Part shown: in pieces, positions 46,141 to 56,095 of the stretch | How the letters are laid out: the number at the start of each line of letters is the position of its first letter | Position numbering within the stretch: position 1 is the first letter of the stretch | Source of the DNA: Cyanobacteria bacterium FACHB-502 | GTDB lineage: Bacteria > Cyanobacteriota > Cyanobacteriia > Elainellales > Elainellaceae | Direction of reading: 5' to 3' | DNA length: 64,000 nucleotides | Assembly: GCA_014695325.1 (NCBI GenBank) | Contig: JACJNZ010000080.1 | Coordinates: 1 to 64,000 of the forward strand | Notes under the pieces: model-generated | What the model was told of the DNA's origin: nothing | Databases searched by the model: none | What the model saw: only the letters and a program-made list of their open reading frames with translations | Translations under genes and position numbers: made by a program

Positions 46141-48666
46141 GTGACTGCATCCTACAACCCAATTCTGGTCATTTTTTCGATCCTGTTGGCGATTGTTGCA
46201 GGTTATACTGCGCTCGATCTGACTGGACGAGTCAATGCGTCGGCGGGGGTTGCTCGAAAACTCTGGCTGGTGGGTGGCGCAGTCGCACTAGGCGTTGGCA
46301 TCTGGGCAATGCACTTCATCGGGATGCTGGCGTATCGCCTGCCGCTGCCAATGACCTATGACGTGCCGATCGTTTTATTTTCGCTGGTGGTGGCAGTCGT
46401 GGCTTCGGGCGTGGTGCTGTCGATCGCCAGTCAGCCTAAACTCGATTGGAAACAGCTTGCAGTTGGCAGCCTAATCTTGGGAACGGGTATTGCATCCATG
46501 CACTACACAGGCATGGGAGCTTTGCGGCTGGCAGCAATTCCGCGCTATGACTGGCGATGGGTGCTGCTGTCGATGCTGATCGCTATTGGAGCATCGTTTG
46601 TGGCTCTGCTGCTGTCATTTAAGCTGCGAAGTGCAATTAACCTGGGCGGAACGCTGCGAAAGCTGATTGGGGCGATCGGGTTAGGCAGCGCGATTTATGG
46701 AATGCACTATGCTGCAATGGCTGCCGTTCACTTTCAGCCAATGCCTACTGCGGTCTTTCAATCTGAAGAAAAACTGGAAAATTTGTGGCTGGCAGGGCTG
46801 ATCGGGTTAGCTGCGCTGGTGATTCTCATCCTGGCACTAACGGCTGCATTTATGACGCGCCGCCTTAGTGTTGAGCTTGCCAGAGCCGAGGCACTGCACG
46901 AAAGCGAAGCCCGATTTCGATCGCTCGTGCAAAACGCCTCTGACATCATTGCGGTGATCGGGGCAGACCTGCAAGTGACTGACGTAAGTTCCTCGATCGA
47001 GCAAATTCTAGACGATTCGCCGCAAAACTGGATCGGCAAAAAAGCATTTGAACTCGTGCATCCCGACGATGTGGGCAAAGCAATTCATCTGCTCCAACAG
47101 GCGATGCAAAGCAGTTCTCCCGCTGGGACGATCGCCAAAGCGCAAACCATTCAGCGAACACAGCTTCGCTTGCAGCACAAAGATGGTTCCTGGCGCGATT
47201 TTGAAGTGCTTGCCAATAGTTTGCTCAACGAACCTGCTGTTCAGGGAATTGTGATGACCTGCCGCGATATTACTGCTGCGAAGCACCTTGAAAAAATCCG
47301 CCTGCGCGTCGAAGCCGAACGAGAACAGTTGCTTGCAAGCGAGATGCTGGCACGAGGTTCCGCTGAGGTGGCAAACCGCCTCAAAGATGAGTTTCTCGCA
47401 ACCCTGTCCCACGAACTGCGAACTCCTCTCAACGCGATGATGGGCTGGGTTCAGCTTTTGCAAACCCGCAAGCTCGACGAAGCCACCGCCAGCCGCGCCC
47501 TGGAAACGATCGATCGCAACACCCGCGCTCTGAGCCGTTTGGTCGAAGATGTGCTGGATGTATCGAGCATTATTACAGGCAAACTGCGAGTCGTCGTCTA
47601 TCCGGTCGAGTTAGTTTCAGTGATCCAGTCTGCTCTCGATGCAGTGCGCCCTGCCGCAACCGCCAAACAAATCCAGCTAGAGTCCATGCTCGACCCTACT
47701 GCCGGACCCATCCTGGGCGATGCCGATCGCCTTCAGCAAATCGTCTGGAACCTGCTCGCCAATGCCATCAAATTCACGCCCAATGGGGGCAGAGTTGAAG
47801 TGAAGCTAGAGCATGTTGGGGAAAGCGATGGAGAGATGGAGAGCAGTCAAGGGAGCACAACGACTGCCGAGCATTCCTCTTCTACCTCTTCACTCCCTTC
47901 CCCCTTATCCCCTCACATCCCCATTCCCTCATCCGTTCCTTCATCCCTTTCCTCGTCCACCCCCTACGCCCAACTTACCGTCACCGACACCGGAAAAGGC
48001 ATCCACCCCGACTTCCTGCCTTATGTATTCGATCGCTTTCGGCAGGCGGATGGCTCAACGACACGCACCTTTGGTGGTTTAGGGCTGGGTCTGGCGATCG
48101 TGCGGCATTTGGTGGAACTCCACGGCGGCGCGGTCAGCGTTGAGAGTGATGGGGAAGGCAGAGGATCTACTTTTAAGGTCAATCTGCCAATTAGCAGTGT
48201 GAACCTGTCTCCTTCTGAACTGGAGCAGGGCGATCGATCGAGTCCTGTTCAGAATTCATCTAGTCAATTGTCGGTGCTGGAAGATTTGCGGGTGCTGGTT
48301 GTGGACGATGAGCCAGATGCCAGAGAACTGCTGAGGGCAATTCTAGAGCAGGACGGCGCGATTGTTGAAACCGTTGCTTCTGCTGCGGCAGCACTGCAAG
48401 CGTTGCCCCACTTTAAGCCTCATATTGTGATCAGCGACATTGGAATGCCCGAGGAAAATGGTTATGCTTTGATTCGGCAGGTGCGAGGTCTGGCGGCATC
48501 GGCAGGTGGACAAACTCCAGCGATCGCTCTGACTGCCTATGCAGGACATGAAGATTATCAGCAAGCTCTACAGGCAGGCTTCCAGCGGCACCTTGCTAAG
48601 CCGATCGATCCGGCTGATCTAGTTAAAGCTGTGGCAGAGGTAGCGGGACGGGCGTTAATTTATTAA
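46141..48666 (+). CDS. MHYT-domain hybrid sensor histidine kinase
   Basis: 841 residues. The N-terminal membrane sensor has seven helices with three MHYT-type motifs (AMHFIGML, MHYTGMG, MHYAAMA), proposed in this family to bind metal such as copper and sense diatomic gases. A PAS domain (about 260-380) precedes HisKA with His424 (TLSHELRTP), the HATPase ([24 protein letters not shown]) and a receiver domain with Asp766 (VISDIGMPEENG). The start is a GTG with GAGAGGG upstream. The HATPase contains a long Ser/Pro-rich low-complexity insertion. It is divergent from the six-PAS kinase and shares its HisKA-HATPase-REC end. Confidence 0.93.
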   Translation: MTASYNPILVIFSILLAIVAGYTALDLTGRVNASAGVARKLWLVGGAVALGVGIWAMHFIGMLAYRLPLPMTYDVPIVLFSLVVAVVASGVVLSIASQPKLDWKQLAVGSLILGTGIASMHYTGMGALRLAAIPRYDWRWVLLSMLIAIGASFVALLLSFKLRSAINLGGTLRKLIGAIGLGSAIYGMHYAAMAAVHFQPMPTAVFQSEEKLENLWLAGLIGLAALVILILALTAAFMTRRLSVELARAEALHESEARFRSLVQNASDIIAVIGADLQVTDVSSSIEQILDDSPQNWIGKKAFELVHPDDVGKAIHLLQQAMQSSSPAGTIAKAQTIQRTQLRLQHKDGSWRDFEVLANSLLNEPAVQGIVMTCRDITAAKHLEKIRLRVEAEREQLLASEMLARGSAEVANRLKDEFLATLSHELRTPLNAMMGWVQLLQTRKLDEATASRALETIDRNTRALSRLVEDVLDVSSIITGKLRVVVYPVELVSVIQSALDAVRPAATAKQIQLESMLDPTAGPILGDADRLQQIVWNLLANAIKFTPNGGRVEVKLEHVGESDGEMESSQGSTTTAEHSSSTSSLPSPLSPHIPIPSSVPSSLSSSTPYAQLTVTDTGKGIHPDFLPYVFDRFRQADGSTTRTFGGLGLGLAIVRHLVELHGGAVSVESDGEGRGSTFKVNLPISSVNLSPSELEQGDRSSPVQNSSSQLSVLEDLRVLVVDDEPDARELLRAILEQDGAIVETVASAAAALQALPHFKPHIVISDIGMPEENGYALIRQVRGLAASAGGQTPAIALTAYAGHEDYQQALQAGFQRHLAKPIDPADLVKAVAEVAGRALIY
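47821..47970. repeat. C-rich low-complexity insertion in the MHYT kinase gene
   Basis: CTCACATCCCCATTCCCTCA, TCCGTTCCTTCATCCCTTTC and similar units, encoding SSSTSSLPSPLSPHIPIPSS and more before [12 protein letters not shown]. It is about 25 codons longer than the equivalent stretch in the kinase at 41133. The flanking protein sequence is nearly identical in both genes. Confidence 0.8.
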
Positions 48667-48894
48667 TCCGATATTAATCCGAATGATGATTATCAATTTG
48701 TACCGGGCAACAGGATAGCGATACCGGGCAATAGGACATTTTAAGGTCTAGCTAAATTTGCTGGCTAACTTCCGTCAGTTAACTTTAAGGTTTGCCATTT
48801 CACTCTTTAAATTCTGTAAGTGTTGAGTAATGCAAAGATTTCTGCGCTCTAGAGAATTTAAAAGCAGGAAAGCGAACGACGCAAACCGACAAAC

Positions 48895-50733
48895 TTGGGT
48901 CAGAGCGATAAACTTGTTCAGGAAATTTTTGCATCGTTTAGAATGGCGGAAATACCCGACCTCACAGCATTGGTTTCTCCTATCGTAGAAGAAATGGGGC
49001 AAATGCCTTCTGGTGAAGTTAGAAATCGGGGGGCAGTTGAGAAGTGTTTTCCTTATGTTTCTTTGACTGCTTCGATCGCAGATGCCATTGAAGTGATGCA
49101 GCAAGCTAAAACGGACTATGTTTTAGTCGTTGATAACTTCGAGCAGTCTGCGGATTTGCTCTGTTCTGAAGAATCTGCTTTGAGCCAATCGACCGCGATC
49201 GAAACGCTGGGACTGCTGACGCAGCAAGCGATCGTGCAGGAAATTGCGGCGTCGGGCAATTTGTCGTCCTGTGATCTGACGGCACTGCCGATTCGATCGA
49301 TCGTGCAGCCCGCCCTAACCCTGAGCGAAGCCGAGGCAGAGGATCTATCGCAGGTTTTTCTGATGTTTCAACAGCATCAGTTGAGCCATTTACCTGTTCT
49401 AGACGCTGTTGGGCGGGTCAGCCGGGTGCTCACAATGAGCGATGTGAGAGATACCTGTATGCGGCTGTACGCAGAACAGGAAGTGGAAATTCAGCACAAC
49501 ACTGGACAACTGCGCCTTGTGATTGAGTTTGAGGCAATTTTGCGGCGAATTGTCGATCACATTCGCAGTTCGCTCGACGAAGCGCGGATTCTCCAGACGG
49601 CGGTAGAAGAACTGGGCGCAGGCTTAGGCATTAACTCCTGCAACATCGCGCTGTATGACCTAGAGCAGGGCACTTCCACGATTCTTTATGAGTACAACCC
49701 TCCGGTAATTCCGTTTCGCGGTCGTACGGCACGGCTTGCCAACTATCCCGAATTCTATGACCAGCTTCTGCAAGGGCAGAGCCTTCAGTTTTGCAATTTG
49801 CAGCCTAACCCGATTCGCGGACGGCGAGCGATTTTGGTGTGCCCGATTTTCGATGACCGTCAGGTTTTGGGGGATATCTGGCTGATCAACGATCGGGACT
49901 ACAGCTATCGCTCCTATGAAATTCGGCTGGTGCAGCAGGTGGCAAACCAGTGTGCGATCGGCTTACGGCAGTCGCGGCTGTATCAGGCAGTGCAGCAGCA
50001 GGTTGAGGAACTGACCCGCCTGAATCTGCTGAAGGATGATTTCTTGAGTACAGTTTCCCACGAACTGCGGAGTCCGATCACCAATGCAAAAATGGCAGCT
50101 CAAATGCTAGAAATCGTGCTTCAAAAGGCAAATATGCTCAATCCTGAGTTACCTAGGCCGCTCGATCGCTATCTGCAAATTCTCAAAGACGAGTGCCAGC
50201 GCGAAATTAGCCTGATTAACAACCTGCTCGATCTAACTCGCCTGAATGACGAATCGGAGCCGCTGCGGCTAACTGCGGTTGATCTCTCGCTGCTCATTCC
50301 TCAAATCACACAAGGCTTTTTAGAGCGCATCCAGAACCAAAATCAAGAGCTAATCTATAAATTGCCGCCTGATCTGCCGCTTGTGCAAACCGAGGTTACT
50401 GCGCTAGAGCGGGTTCTGATCGAACTGGTGAATAACGCCTGCAAATACACGCCGCCCCAGGAAAAAATCATTATCCGAGTTCAGGTTGCTCCACAAACGC
50501 TGCAAATCTCGATCTGTAATACGGGCATCGAAATTCCTGAAGCAGAGCGCAGTCGCATCTTCGATCGGTTTTATCGCATTCCGAACAACGATCCCTGGAA
50601 GCACGGCGGTACGGGATTGGGCCTAGCACTGGTGCGAAAACTGACGGAACGCTTGAAAGGAACGATTTGCCTTCAGGTCGGGTCCAATCAAACCACTTTT
50701 GTGATTGAGTTGCCCAGGGCGATCGAGGAGTAG
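48895..50733 (+). CDS. CBS-GAF sensor histidine kinase
   Basis: The product of up to 612 residues has a CBS-domain pair at about 45-200 (VSLTASIADAIEVMQQAKTD, LMFQQHQLSHLPVLDAVGRV), then a GAF domain (about 225-365), a HisKA domain with His389 (FLSTVSHELRSPITNAK) and a HATPase ending with FYRIPNNDPWKHGGTGLGLA. No membrane segment is visible, so it is a cytoplasmic sensor; CBS pairs often bind adenine nucleotides and GAF domains bind small ligands or bilins (no bilin cysteine motif is obvious). No receiver domain is present. The start used is a TTG; the ATG at 48943 (MAEIPDL) is equally possible. Confidence 0.9.
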   Translation: MGQSDKLVQEIFASFRMAEIPDLTALVSPIVEEMGQMPSGEVRNRGAVEKCFPYVSLTASIADAIEVMQQAKTDYVLVVDNFEQSADLLCSEESALSQSTAIETLGLLTQQAIVQEIAASGNLSSCDLTALPIRSIVQPALTLSEAEAEDLSQVFLMFQQHQLSHLPVLDAVGRVSRVLTMSDVRDTCMRLYAEQEVEIQHNTGQLRLVIEFEAILRRIVDHIRSSLDEARILQTAVEELGAGLGINSCNIALYDLEQGTSTILYEYNPPVIPFRGRTARLANYPEFYDQLLQGQSLQFCNLQPNPIRGRRAILVCPIFDDRQVLGDIWLINDRDYSYRSYEIRLVQQVANQCAIGLRQSRLYQAVQQQVEELTRLNLLKDDFLSTVSHELRSPITNAKMAAQMLEIVLQKANMLNPELPRPLDRYLQILKDECQREISLINNLLDLTRLNDESEPLRLTAVDLSLLIPQITQGFLERIQNQNQELIYKLPPDLPLVQTEVTALERVLIELVNNACKYTPPQEKIIIRVQVAPQTLQISICNTGIEIPEAERSRIFDRFYRIPNNDPWKHGGTGLGLALVRKLTERLKGTICLQVGSNQTTFVIELPRAIEE

Positions 50734-50830
50734 GAGAGAAGTAGGAACAGATTGATGCGATCGATTTGACGCGACCGATCCCACAAACTGCTCTCTCGCC
50801 CCCAATTCAGGGAAAATCTCTCCTACGGGT

Positions 50831-50869
50831 TCTCAAAGTCTGCCAAAACCTGGGGCATTTCGGGGGCGG
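50831..50869. repeat. Dispersed repeat, copy 5
   Basis: TCTCAAAGTCTGCCAAAACC followed by TGGGGCATTTCGGGGGCGG, between the CBS-GAF kinase and the convergent peroxiredoxin gene. Confidence 0.65.
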
Positions 50870-50908
50870 AGTAGAACTCCTAATTCTTCTCAAACACCCC
50901 CTCAAACC

Positions 50909-51346
50909 TTAACTGCCAATCTCTGCCAAAATATCAGTCGCGTGGCTTGCCGTGTCTATGGTTGAGTAAACTTTCGCAATTTTGCCCGACCCATCAATCA
51001 CATAAGTAACTCGCTTTGAGTAGCCGCCGCCGTCTACATCGTATGCCTTGGTGATCTTGCCATCCACATCTGCTAACAGCGGAAAGGGCAGATTGTACTT
51101 TTGGGTAAATGCCTGGTGAGAGGTTTCGTCGTCCATGCTCACGCCAAACACGGTGATATCTTTGCCTTGATAGTCGCTGTAGTAGTCGCGAAAACCGCAG
51201 GCTTCTTTGGTGCAGCCAGGAGTGTCATCTTTGGGGTAGAAATACAGCACGACGGTCTTTCCGGCATAGTTAGACAGCGTGACGGTGTTGCCGTGGGTAT
51301 CTTTGACGGTGAAATTGGGTGCAGTTGCGCCTTCGGTAAGCGGCAT
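50909..51346 (-). CDS. bcp: Peroxiredoxin Q/BCP
   Basis: Thiol peroxidase that reduces H2O2 and alkyl peroxides with thioredoxin. The active site is DDTPGCTKEACGFRD, with the peroxidatic and resolving cysteines in the C-X4-C arrangement of PrxQ. It starts with LTEGATAPNFTVKDTHGNTV. The ATG at 51346 has GGAG upstream; the frame open to 51379 is not needed. The 145-residue product is normal for the family. Confidence 0.93.
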   Translation of the reverse strand: MPLTEGATAPNFTVKDTHGNTVTLSNYAGKTVVLYFYPKDDTPGCTKEACGFRDYYSDYQGKDITVFGVSMDDETSHQAFTQKYNLPFPLLADVDGKITKAYDVDGGGYSKRVTYVIDGSGKIAKVYSTIDTASHATDILAEIGS

Positions 51347-51473
51347 CGTCTTGTCTCCTTTTCGAATGCGGATAGACAACCAAAAATCTTAACCTAGTTT
51401 GGGTACAGGCTGGTGAATGCGCTGGTGATTGACCGATCGCCTCATGCACGCTGAATGCATTATCAACGCACCA

Positions 51474-53968
51474 TTAATGCGCCTTCATCCAAGTAAAGTA
51501 AAAAGTCGCTCCCTGACCGATATCCGATTCGACCCAGACTCGACCCCCGCGCATTTCAACAGTTTTTTGCACTACTGCCAGTCCGATTCCGGTTCCTTCC
51601 ACCTGATCGCGGGCTTCAAGCCGCTGAAAAATGCCCCAAATTTTGGGTTGATATTCGGGCACAATTCCTGCACCGTTATCGGCAACGGCAAATTCATAAA
51701 AGTGATCCTGCTCGCGCACGCGAATCTCGATTTTGGACGGGTGTTTGGACTGTTGCAGTTCTTCCCCAGTTTTGGGATGAGGGACTTGCCCGTACTTCAG
51801 CGCATTGCTGATCAGATTGAGGAAAACTTGCTCTAGTGGCACTCTTTCCGTGATCAGCGTTGGCATTTCGGGCTGAATAATAATTTGCACTTCCGGCGGG
51901 GGAGACAATAGCTCGATCGTTTCCTGCAAAAGCTGCTGAACGCTGAGCCGCTCCAGTTTCCCCTTAAATCGTCCTGCCCGCAATACTGCAAGATCCCATC
52001 GATTAAGCCTTCCATCCGATGCACCCGCCCCCGCAGCAGTTTCATTTGCTGACATGCATCGCTGGTCAGAATGTCTTCCAGGTCTTCTTCTAGCCAGGTC
52101 GAAAGGTTGGCGATCGCCCGTAAAGGAGCTTTTAAATCGTGAGAAGCAATATAGGCAAACTGATCGAGTTCTCGATTGCTAGCTTCCAGGGCGCGGGTGA
52201 GCTGCAATAGTTCCTCTGCCTTGCGTTCAACTTCCTGCCGCGATCGAACCTGATCGGTCACATTAACTGCATGAACCATGATCCCGTAGACCTGATGGTT
52301 TGCGTCAAATAGCGGCTGGTAAACGTAGTTCCAGAAGCTCTCTTCGATTTTACCGTCGCCATTGTGATCGAAAACTGCCCGCTCCTCGCGCCCCCCATAA
52401 GCCTCACCGCTTTCATACACCCGATCGGGCAGCTCGTAAAAGCCCTGCTGATTAAGGACAGGCAACGCTTCTCGCACCGGTTGCCCAATACAGTCTTCTC
52501 CCACCAGTGAACTGCTGAAACAGAGCATTTGCCGTTTGGATTACATGATTAGAACCGTGTGTTATCCAGATGGCAGCCGGAGCCCGAGCAAACACGCCCT
52601 GAAGTTCTGCTCGCGCTGCCTGAGCTTCTGCCAGAGCCTGATCGCGCAGTTCTTGTTCCTGTTTTTGATCGGTGATATCCCGCGATACGCCAACGATTTC
52701 AACGACCTGTCCGGTGATGTCAAAAATGGGCGATTTGATCGTGTGGAAAAAGCGAACTTCACCGTCAGCGCGAACATTCGATTCTTCTGAAACTTCGATC
52801 GGCTGTCCTGAGGCAAACACTTCAGCATCAGTATCAGAATGCAGGGTGTAGTGGAAGCGCAGTTCTTCGATCGTTTTGTCGTAGTAGTTCTGGGTTGCCT
52901 GGTTTGCATAAATTAGGCGGGAGTTGGGTGCGAGGCTGTAGACCATATCCTGCACCGAGTTGAGGATTTGGGCATAGCGATATTCGCTGTCACGCAGGGC
53001 AATTTCAATCTTTTTGCTATCGGTAATGTCGCTATGAATGCCAATCCATTCACGGACAGTGCCATCGGTTTCAAGGACGGGCACGGCTCGCACAGACATT
53101 CCGCGATACATACCATCCTGTCGCCGCAGTCGATGCTCAACTTGATACATCGTTTGGGTTGTCAGCGCATGATTCCAAGCTTGAGCGGTCTGAGCGCGAC
53201 CGTCTGGATGAACTGCAGTGAGCCAGCCCCAGCCCAAATATTCTTCAAGCGATTGTCCGGTAAAGGCACTCCATCCCGGCTGCTCTGAAACGAATTCTCC
53301 GTTTGCTTTCGTATCCCAAACAATTTGCGATGTGGCTTCAACCAGCGATCGATAGCGTTCTTCGCTTTTTCGCAGGGCTTCTTTGGCAGTTTCGAATTCC
53401 TGTCGCTCCGCGCGTTCGCGCTGCAATTCCCGATGGCGTTCTTCGGCTTCTCTTTCTTTTATCTTTTCGTTTGTAATATCGAGCATGATACCGTGCAGCA
53501 TTTGCGGTCTGTTCTGGCTATCTTTGATCACACGCACGATATCTTTTAGCCAGATAATTCGCCCATCGGCAGCGATCGCTCGATACTCAAATTCGTGGTC
53601 GCGTCCTTCCTTAGCGGCACAGAGGCAGAATTGAATGCTGCGACCCGATCCTTTGGATGCAGAAGTGTATCCTGCCAAAAAGTCAGTTCCGAAAGCCACT
53701 GCTGCACTGGATACCCCAAAATCTGCTCAGCTCGATCGCTGACAAACGTAAATTGCCAGGTCGCCAGATCCATTTCCCAGACGATCGCATCCAAATCTTG
53801 CAGCAAAGTAAAAAATCGATCGCGAACTGCTGTTTCTGTCTGAACTGTTTCTGCTTGGGCTGTTTCTGTCTGAACTGTTTCTGCCTGGGCTGTTTCTGTC
53901 TGAACTTTAGTCTGGAAAGCTTCACTGGATTGCATCGATACATCACCAGATACCCCAGACCGATTCAT
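51474..53968 (-). pseudogene. Multi-PAS sensor histidine kinase broken by three frameshifts
   Basis: Four overlapping open pieces (53546-53968, 52452-53699, 51854-52528, 51474-52055) form one kinase. The order is PAS (LQDLDAIVWEMDLATWQFTF), PAS (RSLVEATSQIVWDTKANGEF), PAS (LNSVQDMVYSLAPNSRLIYA), PAS (GVFARAPAAIWITHGSNH), HisKA (FAYIASHDLKAPLR) and HATPase (LISNALKYGQVP, GTGIGLAVVQKTVEMRGG). Frame changes lie near 53600-53630, 52497-52506 (an extra base in a GGTGGG stretch) and 51980-51984 (a missing base: QYCGQD for expected QYxRAGRFKG). Each rejoined frame gives normal kinase sequence. It may be a decaying gene or carry sequencing indels. The N-terminus has a ten-residue repeat. Confidence 0.85.
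53831..53905. repeat. 30-bp tandem repeat in the broken kinase
   Basis: TGTTTCTGTCTGAACTGTTT plus CTGCNTGGGC repeated 2.5 times, encoding repeated AQAETVQTET ahead of the first PAS domain. Confidence 0.9.
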
Positions 53969-54084
53969 AATCCAATACTCCTTCGATCGCTGGCTCGATC
54001 AGTAATGATGCCAAAGGGATTATCGGCTACGGGAGTTAAAGCTACATCTATAAGGGGAGCGATGCTGCTGTGCTTCTTGCTCAG

Positions 54085-54122
54085 CTTGGAAGTCCCTCAG
54101 AATTGGGAGATTCAGGGGGGCT
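54085..54122. repeat. Dispersed repeat, copy 6
   Basis: TTGGAAGTCCCTCAGAATTG followed by GGAGATTCAGGGGGGCTG, in the gap between the broken kinase and bactofilin. Confidence 0.7.
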
Positions 54123-54193
54123 GCAAGATTTGAAACTTAAAACAGTAACCCCCCGAAACAGCACCTTCTGTAGAACAGTAGAACCAGGAAATC

Positions 54194-54262
54194 GTGCGAG
54201 TCTTTATTACAGGAGCCACGAGAAATGTTGGCGCAGAAACGATGCGGAGCCAGCATTATCCT
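54194..54262 (+). pseudogene. Possible relic of an NmrA/SDR-type NAD(P)-binding protein
   Basis: From a GTG the frame reads VRVFITGATRNVGAETMRSQ, the beta-alpha start of NAD(P)-binding proteins (normally VTGATGNVG). AGGA precedes it. Similarity ends after about 22 codons and the frame then runs into the antisense 3' end of the bactofilin gene, so only the first Rossmann strand-helix unit is left. Chance cannot be excluded with such a short match. Confidence 0.4.
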
Positions 54263-54289
54263 AAAGTCGCGATCGTTGCTAGAGTACGG

Positions 54290-54712
54290 TCACCGCAGTC
54301 TGGAACTTTCGGCAGGCGGCTGCTCCTCTTGTCCAATCAGTTCAGGATAGGAAGGTGCAACAGGCAAAGATTTCATCTCGTTAGTGGCAATATGACCCAG
54401 ATAAAATGCCCCTGCTTCAATATCCAGTGAATGGGCAGTTACATCTCCTTCCAGGCGACCTGTGCGCGTGAGCGTGAGCCGTCCTTCGGCAATCACTCTG
54501 GCTTTCACCACACCATGCACCACAATATTATTTGCTCGTAGCTCTGGACCTTCAACCAATCCCGACTGGGAAATTTCCATATCGCCCCGAACTTCCACTG
54601 TGCCATGCACAATGCCATCCACGCGCAAATTTCCCTCGACGTTAAGAACTCCCTGGATTTCGCAGGTTGAGCTGATGTAGGTCAATGAAGAAGACGGATT
54701 GCGCTTAAACAT
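54290..54712 (-). CDS. Bactofilin-family polymer-forming protein
   Basis: Bactofilins form cytoskeletal filaments from a right-handed beta-helix. The start is MFKRNPSSSLTYISSTCEIQ; the beta-helix repeats follow (GVLNVEGNLRVDGIVHGTVE, VRGDMEISQSGLVEGPELRA, NNIVVHGVVKARVIAEGRL). A short Pro/Glu-rich tail completes 140 residues. The ATG at 54712 is preferred over an upstream GTG frame. Confidence 0.9.
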   Translation of the reverse strand: MFKRNPSSSLTYISSTCEIQGVLNVEGNLRVDGIVHGTVEVRGDMEISQSGLVEGPELRANNIVVHGVVKARVIAEGRLTLTRTGRLEGDVTAHSLDIEAGAFYLGHIATNEMKSLPVAPSYPELIGQEEQPPAESSRLR

Positions 54713-54849
54713 CCTTAAACCGTAAAAAACAACCATTAAAAAAGAAGAAATAATCTAGCCTGAGCGCGAGCCTCTTGAGGGTAGTCCAAGTATCTGGTAT
54801 AGCAAGTATCCGGTATAGAACTATAGCCCATTCACACAAATTGACAAAC

Positions 54850-54877
54850 AAAAAAATCCCCCGCTATTGGAGGGATT
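54850..54877 (-). terminator. Rho-independent terminator of psbA
   Basis: Read on the minus strand, AATCCCTCCAATAGCGGGGG followed by ATTTTTTTG: a stem AATCCC/GGGATT-like with a U-run, about 45 bases past the psbA stop. Confidence 0.8.
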
Positions 54878-54919
54878 CATTGAGCCTAACCGTGAGAGAT
54901 GCTTATAACAGCAGGAGAA

Positions 54920-56002
54920 TTAACCGTTGATTACAGGAGCGGTCAGTGCAACCGGAGTTTCTGCACCCGCAGCCAGGTCAAGCGGGAAGTTGTGAGCATT
55001 ACGCTCGTGCATCACTTCCATGCCCAGGTTGGCGCGGTTTAGCAGGTCTGCCCAGGTGTTCACCACCCGTCCCTGCGAATCCAGAATGCTCTGGTTGAAG
55101 TTGAAGCCGTTCAGGTTGAACGCCATTGTGCTGATGCCCAGTGCCGTGAACCAGATACCGACCACAGGCCACGCACCCAGGAAGAAGTGTAGTGCCCGGC
55201 TGTTGTTGAACGAAGCATATTGGAAGATCAACCGACCAAAGTAGCCGTGTGCAGCCACGATGTTGTAGGTCTCTTCCTCTTGCCCAAAGCGGTAGCCGTA
55301 GTTCTGCGACTCGTTTTCGGAGGTTTCCCGCACCAGCGAAGAAGTTACCAGCGAACCATGCATTGCAGAGAATAGCGAACCGCCAAAGACAGCTGCCACG
55401 CCCAGCATATGGAACGGGTGCATCAAGATATTGTGCTCTGCCTGAAATACGAACATAAAGTTGAACGTTCCAGAGATACCTAGCGGCATACCATCCGAGA
55501 ACGAACCTTGTCCGATCGGGTAGATCAGGAACACTGCCGTTGCAGAAGCCAGCGGTGCAGAGTAAGCCACACAAATCCAGGGGCGCATTCCGAGACGGTA
55601 GGAAAGCTCCCACTGACGACCCAAGTAGCAGAAGCAGCCGATCAGGAAGTGGAAAACGACGAGCTGGTAAGGGCCACCGTTGTAGAGCCACTCATCCATG
55701 CTGGCGGCTTCCCAAATCGGGTAGAAGTGCAGACCGATCGCGTTGGACGACGGAATCACTGCACCCGTAATAATGTTGTTGCCATAAAGCAAAGAACCTG
55801 CCACAGGTTCACGGATGCCATCAATGTCCACGGGAGGAGCAGCGATAAAGGCAATGATGTAACAGATTGTTGCAGAGAGCAGCGTCGGGATCATGATGAC
55901 GCCAAACCAACCGATGTAAACCCGGTTTTCGGTAGACGTAATCCAATCGCAAAAACGCTCCCACAGACCTGCGCCTTCGCGCTTCTGAAGAGTAGTTGTC
56001 AT
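54920..56002 (-). CDS. psbA: Photosystem II D1 protein
   Basis: Reaction-centre subunit that carries the electron path to QB and most ligands of the Mn cluster. Its 360 residues include [18 protein letters not shown] (His198 region), the C-terminal ligand region [17 protein letters not shown], and a 16-residue tail after Ala344 for removal by CtpA. Residue 130 is Gln ([11 protein letters not shown]), the state of the standard-light D1:1 type; the high-light type has Glu. A promoter lies at 56067-56095 and a terminator at 54850. Only one psbA copy is in the window; cyanobacteria usually carry several. Confidence 0.99.
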   Translation of the reverse strand: MTTTLQKREGAGLWERFCDWITSTENRVYIGWFGVIMIPTLLSATICYIIAFIAAPPVDIDGIREPVAGSLLYGNNIITGAVIPSSNAIGLHFYPIWEAASMDEWLYNGGPYQLVVFHFLIGCFCYLGRQWELSYRLGMRPWICVAYSAPLASATAVFLIYPIGQGSFSDGMPLGISGTFNFMFVFQAEHNILMHPFHMLGVAAVFGGSLFSAMHGSLVTSSLVRETSENESQNYGYRFGQEEETYNIVAAHGYFGRLIFQYASFNNSRALHFFLGAWPVVGIWFTALGISTMAFNLNGFNFNQSILDSQGRVVNTWADLLNRANLGMEVMHERNAHNFPLDLAAGAETPVALTAPVING

Positions 56003-56066
56003 GATTGCTATGGTTTAAGAAATGATGCGATTAAATGTATGAGCAAGTGGAACCTCGCTGTCATTT

Positions 56067-56095
56067 ATCGTAGGCGGAGTTGCAGAATTTGCCAA
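56067..56095 (-). promoter_or_regulatory. Sigma70-type promoter of psbA
   Basis: On the minus strand TTGGCA (-35, 56095-56090), a 17-base spacer and TACGAT (-10, 56072-56067), giving a start near 56060 and a leader of about 58 bases. The rest of 56003-56498 is AT-rich spacer; an 87-codon plus-strand ORF there (56124-56387) looks like chance. Confidence 0.65.
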
